Source: a virus
Virus record (IMG/VR): IMGVR_UViG_3300043449_002321
Span: 1-34,779 of that record
Direction: 5' to 3' (one strand)
DNA length: 34,779 nt
Shown here in pieces: positions 7,518 through 15,165 of the stretch (the first letter of the stretch is position 1; every line of letters starts with the position of its first letter). The notes under the pieces are model-generated. The model made no database searches, was not told the DNA's origin, and saw only the letters and a program-made list of their open reading frames with translations. A program made the translations under genes and the position numbers.

Positions 7518-8963
7518 ATGGCTGATACTGTACTTCAAATCGACAATACTAACAGTAGACTCGTTACAACCGATGCTGGCTTGAAACAATTCTTGGCCGA
7601 AAAACTCAGATTTCGACCCAAAAACTACTGGCATAGCCAAGCATACAAGAGAAAGATCTGGGATGGTTGGAAATATTTTTACAACGTAAAGAATGGATTA
7701 TTCCTGACTGGGATTTTGCCGGAAGTTAAGCTTGTATTAAATAAACTCGGCAAAGAGTATTCGGTTATTGATAATCGTGGAAAATTTGATTGGGCACACA
7801 CCAACATTGATCAAAATTTCTTGAAGCCGTGGTGGCCTTCGGGTACTAAGTCTTTTGAACTTCATGATTATCAACCGGACTTAGTAAACCAATGCATAAA
7901 GTATAATCGTGGGATCGTTCAAGCTCCAACAGGTGCAGGAAAAACATTTATTCTCATCAGTTTGCTTAAATGCCTGCCTCCAAAAACCCCTGTTTTATTT
8001 CTCACAAAGAATGCTCAGCTTGTTCATCAAAACTATGAAGAAATGAAACTATGGGGCGTCGAAGATTTGGGTCGCTGGTACGATAAGTACAAAGAACCAA
8101 ATTATGTAATGTGCGTCACCAATCATGTGAACACTTTTGAATCAATACATAAGCTTTTGCCGAAATTCAAAGTATTGATAGTAGACGAAGTTCATGACTG
8201 TATGTCAGATGTTCCTGTTTCGGCTTACAAAAAAATGAAAAGTGCAGTGGTTCGTATCGGCATTAGTGCCACTGCCTTTAAATGGGACAAAAAGAAAATT
8301 GATGACGTTCATAAATGGAATCTGAAAGGTTATTTCGGACCAATTTTCAAAACCACCACTACCGAAAGTGGATCTTTAAAGACTAAAGAATTGCAAGAAA
8401 GAGGCATTCTCTCAAAGAGTGATTGTATCTTTTATCCTGTGAAAAGTCCTGACCTTAAGTATGAGCCTTATCAGGATGCAGTTAAGCTTGGAATTGAACA
8501 AAACTTTCACTTCCATGACATGGTCAAGAAGCTTGCCCTCGAAAAATGTCCGGGCAGAACTTTGATTGTCGTTGAAAGAATTGAACAAGGACAATATTTG
8601 AATCAATTGATTCCCGGCTCACATTTTATCCAAGGCAAGAATAAGCTCAAAGAACGAGAGCCAATTATGGACGCTCTCCGTAAAGGCGAGAAGGCTGTAG
8701 CTATCGTCATGCGTCAAATCATCACTGCCGGTATCAACGTAAAAATTCACGATTTGATCAATGCAGCAGGCGGAGAAGGGGCTCATAATGTCACACAACT
8801 TATCGGTCGTGGACTGCGTACTGCCGAGGATAAAGAACGACTAAGATATCATGACTTTCATTTTTGCAATAATACCTATTTAGAAAAACATTCTGAATGG
8901 CGTATGGAAGTTTTGCGTAAAGAAGGTCATAGCGTAACAGTCAAGGAAGACTTTGATATATAA
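7518..8963 (+). CDS. uvsW: UvsW-like SF2 DNA helicase
   Basis: 481 residues, close to T4 UvsW (about 500). Residues 1-110 resemble the UvsW N-terminal DNA-binding domain (K-I-W-D-G-W-K-Y-F and G-x-L-P). Helicase motifs follow: Q-motif HDYQ near 116-119, Walker A APTGAGKT (136-143), DEVHD (223-227), SAT (250-252) and motif VI QLIGRGLR (427-434). UvsW unwinds R-loops and branched DNA, and in T4 switches origin-dependent to recombination-dependent replication. It works with the RecA/UvsX, SSB and UvsY-like proteins encoded elsewhere in the window. It has its own promoter and is followed six bases later by an HNH nuclease gene. Confidence 0.88.
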   Translation: MADTVLQIDNTNSRLVTTDAGLKQFLAEKLRFRPKNYWHSQAYKRKIWDGWKYFYNVKNGLFLTGILPEVKLVLNKLGKEYSVIDNRGKFDWAHTNIDQNFLKPWWPSGTKSFELHDYQPDLVNQCIKYNRGIVQAPTGAGKTFILISLLKCLPPKTPVLFLTKNAQLVHQNYEEMKLWGVEDLGRWYDKYKEPNYVMCVTNHVNTFESIHKLLPKFKVLIVDEVHDCMSDVPVSAYKKMKSAVVRIGISATAFKWDKKKIDDVHKWNLKGYFGPIFKTTTTESGSLKTKELQERGILSKSDCIFYPVKSPDLKYEPYQDAVKLGIEQNFHFHDMVKKLALEKCPGRTLIVVERIEQGQYLNQLIPGSHFIQGKNKLKEREPIMDALRKGEKAVAIVMRQIITAGINVKIHDLINAAGGEGAHNVTQLIGRGLRTAEDKERLRYHDFHFCNNTYLEKHSEWRMEVLRKEGHSVTVKEDFDI

Positions 8964-8968
8964 GTTGT

Positions 8969-9739
8969 ATGATATTCGAAAACTGTATTATTCAAGCACC
9001 GGATGGCGTAAATCTAAGTCGTTGCGGTCGTAAAAAATTCCGTTGGTATCTCAATAATGGTTTGGCAGATGTTGTATCAGACGATCCGCCTACAATACGT
9101 TTGCGTTTTGAACCTAGCGGCAGGGAAGGTGTGAATGATCCCTATTTGCTGGAAGGTAAGCCAAATATTTGTGTTGTATGTGGCGATGAAAGTCATTTGA
9201 CTCGCCATCACATCATACCGTACTGCTTTATTCGACACATGGCTTTGGAATACAAAGTAGATATCATTAGAGACATATTTCCATTATGCCGCCCCTGTCA
9301 TAATGAGTATGAAAAGTTTTCTTGGGATAAACGAGAGGAGCTTTTGAATCGATTCGACATTTCTATTGAAAACCAAAAAACAAAGAGATCTCAATCTAAA
9401 AGAGCTTCAAGTGCAGCACATACGATAATAAATCACCAAGACAAAATTCCAGAGAATCGCAAAATAGAACTATTCAAAATTATCCATGATTTCTTAGGCA
9501 AAGATCATGTAACAGAACAAGAATTGGTTGATTTACAAGAGTGCTTAAGCAAGCCGAACATTAATATATCCCGTATGGTTGCTGAAAAAGTTCAGGATTA
9601 CAATGAATTTGCCAAAGAGTGGCGAACACATTTTGTAAATACTATGCAGCCTAAATTTATGCCTGAGGCTTGGAAAATTGATAGAAAAACAGAGAATGTA
9701 TGGATATCAAGACATATGCTAAGTCAAAAAGTCAGCTAA
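8969..9739 (+). CDS. HNH endonuclease
   Basis: 256 residues. A compact HNH zinc-finger nuclease module covers residues about 68-112: CVVC, then HHIIPYC, then CRPCHNEY, giving two CxxC pairs around the catalytic HH and final H. The remaining C-terminal half is helical and charged. No ribosome site is obvious before ATG 8969, which lies six bases after uvsW, so translation may be coupled. It could be a free-standing homing nuclease next to a conserved replication gene or a DNA-processing nuclease. I cannot tell which from sequence. Confidence 0.8.
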   Translation: MIFENCIIQAPDGVNLSRCGRKKFRWYLNNGLADVVSDDPPTIRLRFEPSGREGVNDPYLLEGKPNICVVCGDESHLTRHHIIPYCFIRHMALEYKVDIIRDIFPLCRPCHNEYEKFSWDKREELLNRFDISIENQKTKRSQSKRASSAAHTIINHQDKIPENRKIELFKIIHDFLGKDHVTEQELVDLQECLSKPNINISRMVAEKVQDYNEFAKEWRTHFVNTMQPKFMPEAWKIDRKTENVWISRHMLSQKVS

Positions 9740-9748
9740 ATTCCTAAA

Positions 9749-9967
9749 TTAGAAGCCTTCATTTTTCCAAGAAACAGGCTCGATCTTTTCACTGGCCTTT
9801 TTCTTATTATACTCCGTAATTGCTTCTGAAATGGCTTGATTACGCACATATCTTTCTTCTCTACGTCTAAAAAATTCTCTTTTAAGCATTATATTTTTCA
9901 CACAATCTGCAAGGTAAATGCAGACAGTAATCGACACAAAAAACACCACCAAATAAAACATAAGCAC
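9749..9967 (-). CDS. small membrane protein with C-terminal WxxEGF tag
   Basis: 72 residues. One hydrophobic helix (about residues 2-23) is followed by a basic, strongly charged cytoplasmic-type tail, and the protein ends in SWKNEGF. By the positive-inside rule the tail should face the cytoplasm. Its start touches the stop of the kinase/phosphatase gene (shared base 9967), so it is the last gene of the long minus-strand unit. It is the only one of the five tagged proteins with a membrane helix, which would place the tag at the inner membrane surface. Confidence 0.7.
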   Translation of the reverse strand: MLMFYLVVFFVSITVCIYLADCVKNIMLKREFFRRREERYVRNQAISEAITEYNKKKASEKIEPVSWKNEGF

Positions 9968-10944
9968 TACTTAAAAAAATGATCTGGGTGGAAATATTTA
10001 AAACCACATCGCTCAGCGAATGTCTTATCGCTTGTAGCATCCCCAACCATAATACTTTGACTAGGATCAAGTTTATATTTCTCTATCCAGTAAGCACCCA
10101 TGCCGGGTGCTGGTTTGCGACAGTAACAGGACACAGGAGGCACTCTGTGAGGACAATAAAGGTATTCAACTTTGATACCCAATTGCTTAATTGTCTCTTC
10201 AAAACAAGCGATACAATCAGCCTCTGACAAACCTTTTGCTATGGCCGACTGATTTGAAGCCCCAAGAAGCAAATACCCCTGTTTAGAATAAGCCTTCAGA
10301 ATATCCGTTCTGTTTGGTAAGACTTTGACATGTTCAGGTTTTTCTGGCCATTCATTGGGTCCAATACTACGACGTAACGTGTCGTCGAAATCAAGAATCA
10401 AAGCCTTGTTTTTGTATTCTGATGGCCACTTTCTAACAAATGGAACTTCCTCGATGCTCGAAAAGCCTTCGGCAAGGGTTGGTGTTTGTTTCCCTTTGTG
10501 CTTAAGAGTTTTGTCATCACCCTCAAACTTTTTCCTAGCTCCATACAATGCAATAGGAGGAAAAACATTGGGGTCTTTGCTTTTCTTAAGTTCCTCAGGA
10601 CTTAGAATCTTGCCAGTCTTTTGCACCATGCGAAGACAGGCATTGAATTGAGCATCTTCGAAAGATGTTTTGAGCCAAACACACCTGATTGGCACATTTA
10701 ACTCTTTTGCCAAAGCTATTATGGACTCTCGGCTTTCGATTGTAATGTAGGTGTTATCTAATACAATTCTATTTGCCCCAGACTTAAATGCTTGACGGGC
10801 AAGAACTGCCTGCCCGTCTAAAGATCCACCAGTAGTGTCTCGATTTATTCGGTGATATCCTTGAGCGACGAAATCATTAACGAGAGTTGATTTTCCCGCA
10901 GCCAAGTATCCCATCACCAATACGATTTCACTTTCACTATTCAT
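9967..10944 (-). CDS. polynucleotide kinase / HAD phosphatase fusion (Pnkp-like)
   Basis: 325 residues, near T4 Pnkp (301) and in the same order: kinase first, phosphatase second. The kinase P-loop is GYLAAGKST (12-20) with an NRD segment near residue 35. The HAD domain has DFDDT (185-189, nucleophile Asp185 and Asp187), Ser230 in LGASNQS, Lys277 in CRKP and GDATSD (301-306). Between them is a C-x-H...C-x-C zinc loop (Cys264, His266, Cys273, Cys275) typical of GmhB/HisB-type phosphatases rather than T4 Pnkp. Likely role is healing broken DNA or RNA ends (5' phosphorylation, 3' dephosphorylation), but a sugar or small-molecule substrate for the HAD half is possible. Confidence 0.78.
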   Translation of the reverse strand: MNSESEIVLVMGYLAAGKSTLVNDFVAQGYHRINRDTTGGSLDGQAVLARQAFKSGANRIVLDNTYITIESRESIIALAKELNVPIRCVWLKTSFEDAQFNACLRMVQKTGKILSPEELKKSKDPNVFPPIALYGARKKFEGDDKTLKHKGKQTPTLAEGFSSIEEVPFVRKWPSEYKNKALILDFDDTLRRSIGPNEWPEKPEHVKVLPNRTDILKAYSKQGYLLLGASNQSAIAKGLSEADCIACFEETIKQLGIKVEYLYCPHRVPPVSCYCRKPAPGMGAYWIEKYKLDPSQSIMVGDATSDKTFAERCGFKYFHPDHFFK

Positions 10945-10955
10945 TTATCAATATC

Positions 10956-11510
10956 CTAAGCTGTGACTGTCTCGTTCTTCTTCCGACGAACCCTGTGATC
11001 TTCAACCGTTGTCTTTTTGGTCAACAGTCTTGCAAAATGAGTCAAAGATGCTTCAGCAGCTTCTTGCATTCGATTGGCCCGAGGATGGCTTTGCAGGACG
11101 TATTTCTCTTGGTGTTTGATTTTAATCTTACCTTTTTTTGTGCGTCTAGCAATGCATAAAAAAATCAAACCATCTTTCTCTTTAGGGGCATCAGGCCCTA
11201 AATGACCAACAATTCCCAGAGACCAATCAGCTTCAGGCGTTCGACTCAAAATGCCAAGTGCAATTTGTTCAGCGACTTCATGACTCTCTGGAGTAAATTT
11301 ATTGATCACAGATTTTTTCACCCCAAGCCATCTTCGCTTGGAGTCTGCACGATAAACCACAGCAGAACCACATAAGAAATTACTTATACCCGGTATTTTC
11401 CCTAACTGAGACGCCACCATCCCGCAGGTGCAACTTTCTGCCAAAACAAGTTTTTCTGAACGCTCTGATAGTAGACTTGCGACTTCCTGACTGATGCTCT
11501 GCAACGTCAT
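10956..11510 (-). CDS. pncC: CinA C-terminal domain protein, nicotinamide-nucleotide amidase (PncC)
   Basis: 184 residues, stand-alone CinA amidase domain. The signature LAESCTCGM (about 23-31; usual form ESCTGG, here the first Gly is Cys) is followed by PGISNFLCGSAVVY, the KRRWLGV segment and a GIVGHLGPDAP loop where the family has GxAGPxG. The enzyme deamidates nicotinamide mononucleotide to nicotinate mononucleotide in NAD salvage. GGGAG lies six bases before ATG 11510. A basic C-terminal extension (KKTTVEDHRVRRKKNE) follows the domain. The altered GPxG loop leaves activity slightly uncertain. Confidence 0.85.
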   Translation of the reverse strand: MTLQSISQEVASLLSERSEKLVLAESCTCGMVASQLGKIPGISNFLCGSAVVYRADSKRRWLGVKKSVINKFTPESHEVAEQIALGILSRTPEADWSLGIVGHLGPDAPKEKDGLIFLCIARRTKKGKIKIKHQEKYVLQSHPRANRMQEAAEASLTHFARLLTKKTTVEDHRVRRKKNETVTA

Positions 11511-11542
11511 ATTTTTACTCCCGCAAAAAACCCAAAACCAAA

Positions 11543-12001
11543 TTAGGAAGCAAAACCTGAAACAAGCTTTGCTTCAACAATAAATTTTTGACACATTGTC
11601 ATTTTTTCTGATGCAAGTGGATCACGAACTGATACTTCTTCTCGACCGTCAACTTGTTCAACCAACTGTTCATAAACTTGGATTTGTTCAAGCCTGTGTT
11701 TAAGATTTTGATCTACGACCTCAAACTGTGCGAACAAATCTTTGTAAATGAAATGATCTTTTATGCCTTCACTGTGATGGTTTTTAATAATTTCTGTGAT
11801 TGCTTCCATTTGTCGAAGCAGATCTTCCTCAATGCAGATCAATTCATTGTATGAGGTAATAACATGCAATTTGTGGAAAAAATCATTCAACTCAGGTTCA
11901 TGTATGTTCGGCTCTGACTCAGCTTCATGTATACTCGGCTCTGTTTGAATCCCATCATCGCTAGTATGGCCACCTGTTAGTAAATTGTAAAACCAACGCA
12001 T
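11543..12001 (-). CDS. hypothetical acidic coiled-coil protein
   Basis: 152 residues from ATG 12001, chosen because GGAAAGG lies about eight bases upstream; an in-frame TTG at 12052 would add 17 residues but has no ribosome site. Residues about 20-45 contain an imperfect acidic repeat (T-E-P-S-I-H-E, then S-E-P-N-I-H-E, then a third P-E-L unit). The rest is strongly helical with heptad-like spacing, so a coiled coil is likely. No enzyme motif. It lies between cinA and the cpYpsA-like gene in the minus-strand unit. Confidence 0.6.
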   Translation of the reverse strand: MRWFYNLLTGGHTSDDGIQTEPSIHEAESEPNIHEPELNDFFHKLHVITSYNELICIEEDLLRQMEAITEIIKNHHSEGIKDHFIYKDLFAQFEVVDQNLKHRLEQIQVYEQLVEQVDGREEVSVRDPLASEKMTMCQKFIVEAKLVSGFAS

Positions 12002-12093
12002 ATCTGGTGCCTTTCCAAGACAATCTAGTAAATCATAAAATTCTACGACCAAGAAGAAGGTCGGTCTAGAAAAAACTCAACTATCTTTCGACA

Positions 12094-12699
12094 TTAACTA
12101 CGAATCGAGACGCCTACACGACGAAATGTCAAGGTTTCGACCAATTGTCGTTCTGCATGGTAGATAGCAATGTTTGAGTGCTGCGGCAAATTTAGGGCAG
12201 AAATAATGTCTTCATCGGTTAAAATCATCTCAAGGCCAAGTTGAAAGAAACAATCAATCAGGAAATTGTAACTCTTTTGGTAAGCCCCTAAATAAGTCTT
12301 TTCTGAATTGCCAGCAACATTCAAAATTCGAATTTTGTTTTCAGCAATCCAAGCAACAACATCTTTAACTGAAGGAGGGTCAGTCAAATCCACATCTATG
12401 TAGGGTTTCCCATTTTTTCGAATTGCTCGAAGTGTACAAGCTTCACCAGCAGAGCCAAAGTTTCCAGCCAATCTTATAGTTCCGTCACTATCTGCCACGT
12501 TTGCTTCAGTTCGTGGTCCATAATCACAATTAGTATGTTCTTTACAAGAATAAAGCCTTCCCATGTCGGGTCGTAGGCCATCAAGAGTTTTAAAACCTTT
12601 GGGCATCCAGCCACCAGTTTGCAGCCCAAACTTTTTTGCTGCGGCCAACCCGGCTTGATCTGCACCTGTTTGTCCACCAGATATGATCTTGCTTAACAT
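12094..12699 (-). CDS. circularly permuted YpsA-like (SLOG superfamily, 'putative molybdenum carrier') protein
   Basis: 201 residues. Residues 1-145 match the cpYpsA family as I remember it: I-S-G-G-Q-T-G-A-D-Q at residues 6-15, GGWMPKGFKTLDG, P..G..Y, an RTEANV segment, DSDGTIRL, and L-N-V-A-G-N-S-E. SLOG proteins bind nucleotide-derived ligands, and some act in NAD-linked signalling or defence. A C-terminal extension of about 55 residues is outside the core. Its start overlaps the stop of the GNAT gene by seven bases and has GGAGAG upstream. Family confident, function unproven. Confidence 0.75.
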   Translation of the reverse strand: MLSKIISGGQTGADQAGLAAAKKFGLQTGGWMPKGFKTLDGLRPDMGRLYSCKEHTNCDYGPRTEANVADSDGTIRLAGNFGSAGEACTLRAIRKNGKPYIDVDLTDPPSVKDVVAWIAENKIRILNVAGNSEKTYLGAYQKSYNFLIDCFFQLGLEMILTDEDIISALNLPQHSNIAIYHAERQLVETLTFRRVGVSIRS

Positions 12700-13268
12700 A
12701 ACTTATCTCTCCGCAAATCTATCGAGTCTATGCTTGTAATTTCTTTAAATGGAAAATCTTCAACAAGCACCCCAAACACAATGCTATCAAGATACTTTCC
12801 AAGTTTAAAGACAGATTCTCGTTTTATTCCTTCTTGCACATACAAAGAGTGTTTGGCACATTTCATTGATGGATGATTGTCGCATAGAATTTCACAATTC
12901 AGTCTTTTCAAATTTAAAATTTGAAAGCAAATATTTGTCCCGCCACACACAAGCTTCTTTCCTAATTGTTTGCCTCGATATTTTGCATAAAGAGCCCAAC
13001 CAACATCGGCTGTTCTATTCAAATAATCTATGTTCGCCACATAAAACATACCAATGGGCTGAGCATTATCAGGAGCACACGCAATCAATAAGATGTTTTT
13101 TGGCTGTGTTGTGCTTGATTGAAGTCGTTGAAAGAAATTTTGCTGATCGGTTTCATTGAGAAATGAAACGTGGTGAGTCTGAAGCCAACTTTCTTGTTTC
13201 AATGAAAGTAAATCATTCAGATCTTCAGAAAATACTTTTCTAAAAATCAGGTCGTCCACTTGAAACAT
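12693..13268 (-). CDS. GNAT family N-acetyltransferase (PseH-like)
   Basis: 191 residues. It shows the PseH/SpeG-type GNAT pattern: IGMFYVANIDY (71-81), then DVGWALYAKYRGKQLGK (88-104), where RGKQLGK is the acetyl-CoA pyrophosphate loop, followed by helix and a C-D-N-H segment near residues 130-136. Its ATG directly follows the stop of the DegT aminotransferase gene. Aminotransferase plus GNAT is the usual pair for making N-acetylated amino sugars (for example PseC and PseH in pseudaminic acid synthesis), so the substrate is probably the product of its neighbour. Alternative: acylation of a protein or spermidine. Confidence 0.75.
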   Translation of the reverse strand: MFQVDDLIFRKVFSEDLNDLLSLKQESWLQTHHVSFLNETDQQNFFQRLQSSTTQPKNILLIACAPDNAQPIGMFYVANIDYLNRTADVGWALYAKYRGKQLGKKLVCGGTNICFQILNLKRLNCEILCDNHPSMKCAKHSLYVQEGIKRESVFKLGKYLDSIVFGVLVEDFPFKEITSIDSIDLRRDKLC

Positions 13269-14408
13269 TTACCAGCCCTTTTTGATGCAATCGACAATAT
13301 ATTCTCGGTCTTCATTTGTTACCCACCAACCGCACGGGATGCAACACATCCGCTCACATACATAGTCTGTATTTGGCAACATAGATCTAAACTCTTGAAG
13401 GCAAGAATGCTTGTCATTTCTGTCATGCACCCTACTAACTCCAATGCCGTATTCTTTCATTTTTCTCATGAAATCATCTCTACGATCCACAAGTAGGGTG
13501 CAAATCCAGTTTGAAGAATAATCTTCTGGATTTGATTTCATGCAGGTGATACCAGATTGATTCACTAGATGTTCGTTAACTAACCACTCATAGTTTTCGT
13601 GGTGCTTAGCAACGATTTCTTTTATAAACTTCATGTTTGACAAGCCTATACTGGCCGCTATGTCATTCATGTGAAACTTGTAGCCCCACTCAGCTATATT
13701 TTGTTCACATCGAAAATCAGCACTGCTTGTGCGATCTAATCCAAACCAGCGAAGAAGTTTTGCTTGACGATGCGTGGCGTCATTTGGGCAAATCAACAAC
13801 CCTCCATCTCCAGTGGTAAGGTGTTTGATTGCTTGAAAACTAAAGACGCAAAAATTACCGCTGGAACCAATCATGCGACCTCGATATTGAGAGCCAAATG
13901 CATGAGCACAATCTTCAATGATTGGTATCATATGACCGTACATATCGAATGCGTCAGCTTGAATTTTTTTCAACTCATCCAAATTAACCGGTAAGCCACC
14001 CCAATGAACGACCATAATTGCCAAAGTCTTTTCATTGATCTTTTTGCGAACATCATTCAAATCGATATTACAAGTTGCGGGATCAATATCAGCCCACTTA
14101 ATTTTGAGTCCATTTGCTAAAATGGGAAAATTAGTTGCTGTACACGTCAAAGGAGTAGTAATCACTTCGTTTGCAACAGCGGAAGATTTTGTAAATCGTT
14201 TGATTAGATCTAATGCAAGATGAAGCCCTGATGTTGCTGAATTCAGGACATTCACATATGGGGAATTCAAATACGAGATCAGTTGTGATTCAAACTCGTC
14301 TACCTTTGACCCTTGCCCAATATACCCTGATCGTAAAACTTGCTCTAATGGTTTGATGGCGTCATCAGCCATAAAAACCTTAAATAACGGGATGTTTCGA
14401 GTGGTCAT
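13269..14408 (-). CDS. DegT/DnrJ/EryC1 family sugar aminotransferase
   Basis: 379 residues, full length for the family of PLP-dependent nucleotide-sugar aminotransferases. Visible motifs are SGYIGQG (27-33), N-S-A-T-S-G (56-61), EDCAHAFGS (165-173; the Asp pairs with the PLP nitrogen) and the PLP lysine Lys195 in FSFQAIKHLTTGDGG. It has TAGGAG before ATG 14408 and is co-oriented and adjacent to a GNAT acetyltransferase. The pair likely makes an N-acylated amino sugar, perhaps for glycosylating a virion protein, DNA or host surface. No glycosyltransferase is seen in the window. Confidence 0.88.
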   Translation of the reverse strand: MTTRNIPLFKVFMADDAIKPLEQVLRSGYIGQGSKVDEFESQLISYLNSPYVNVLNSATSGLHLALDLIKRFTKSSAVANEVITTPLTCTATNFPILANGLKIKWADIDPATCNIDLNDVRKKINEKTLAIMVVHWGGLPVNLDELKKIQADAFDMYGHMIPIIEDCAHAFGSQYRGRMIGSSGNFCVFSFQAIKHLTTGDGGLLICPNDATHRQAKLLRWFGLDRTSSADFRCEQNIAEWGYKFHMNDIAASIGLSNMKFIKEIVAKHHENYEWLVNEHLVNQSGITCMKSNPEDYSSNWICTLLVDRRDDFMRKMKEYGIGVSRVHDRNDKHSCLQEFRSMLPNTDYVCERMCCIPCGWWVTNEDREYIVDCIKKGW

Positions 14409-14467
14409 AGATTGCTCCTAGACCATTAATATAGCACTTAAATAAAACTATTTCCACAGCAAATATT

Positions 14468-15112
14468 TTAGAACAAGCCCATTTCAGCACCTGCTGGTTT
14501 AGGCGGCATACCAGCGGCTGGATTCATGGCAGTTTGATCAGGTGATGGTGGCTGCTCGCCCATCATTCCAGCCATTGGAGGACCGGGTGGAACTGGAGGT
14601 TGTTGCAGCGGACCTTGATTGTCAGCAGCGGGAGCGTTTGGTCCAGTCAAATCTTGCTTAGGTGGCTGAGATGGAACTTGAGCTTTTACATCATCTTTTT
14701 TAGGAAAATCTGCATCAATAAACTTTTGGAAAGTTTCTTTCCCAAAAAGTTTTTCAAGCAAGTTGCTCACAGTAGTCGAAGCATTAGCTGAATCTTTTGT
14801 ATCCAACCATTTGCGTACATCTTGTATATTCTGTTTGACTTCGGGATTATTAAGTCTTTCGAGCCTTGAAAAGATTTGACCATTTTCAAGTCTTTTTCTA
14901 ACAGCTTGTTTCCCCTTAAATACACTGTTAGGGGATTCAGAGCTTCGTTGATTAAAAGTTATCTTGCTCAAAGATTGCTGAGCAGCATCCTCATCAGAAA
15001 GCCCTCCAATACCAAGAGCCTTAAATGTGTCGCCCCAAATATCTTGAAGATGCCTTTCTTTGTCATCATTTACTGATGCTTCATTTTTAATCCACGTTTT
15101 AAATCTCATCAT
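14468..15112 (-). CDS. proline-rich candidate virion/internal protein
   Basis: 214 residues from ATG 15112 (ATG 15109 equally possible; an in-frame ATG at 15130 is too close to the upstream box). The N-terminus reads MRFKTWIKNEA, similar in style to the T4 capsid-targeting sequence of internal proteins (M-K-T-Y-Q-E-F-I-x-E-A), which the prohead protease removes. Residues 20-135 are helical; the last 75 are Pro/Gln/Met/Ala-rich (PPVPPGPP, PPKPAGAE). There is no ribosome site, but a CATAAATA box lies six bases upstream of the first ATG, so a leaderless late transcript is possible. Assignment is inference. Confidence 0.6.
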   Translation of the reverse strand: MMRFKTWIKNEASVNDDKERHLQDIWGDTFKALGIGGLSDEDAAQQSLSKITFNQRSSESPNSVFKGKQAVRKRLENGQIFSRLERLNNPEVKQNIQDVRKWLDTKDSANASTTVSNLLEKLFGKETFQKFIDADFPKKDDVKAQVPSQPPKQDLTGPNAPAADNQGPLQQPPVPPGPPMAGMMGEQPPSPDQTAMNPAAGMPPKPAGAEMGLF

Positions 15113-15117
15113 GATTG

Positions 15118-15125
15118 TATTTATG
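15118..15125 (-). promoter_or_regulatory. CATAAATA box (possible late promoter)
   Basis: On the minus strand CATAAATA ends six bases before ATG 15112. By T4 late-promoter spacing, transcription would start at about the initiator codon. The box differs by one base from TATAAATA and could be chance in AT-rich DNA. Confidence 0.25.
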
Positions 15126-15165
15126 TACAAACATGTATTTTCTTGCCAGACTTGAGCTTACTAAT

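Noticed and set aside
8969-9739. HNH gene as a proven homing element inserted next to uvsW
   Set aside because: uvsW is uninterrupted and no intron or flanking repeat is visible; linkage alone is not enough.
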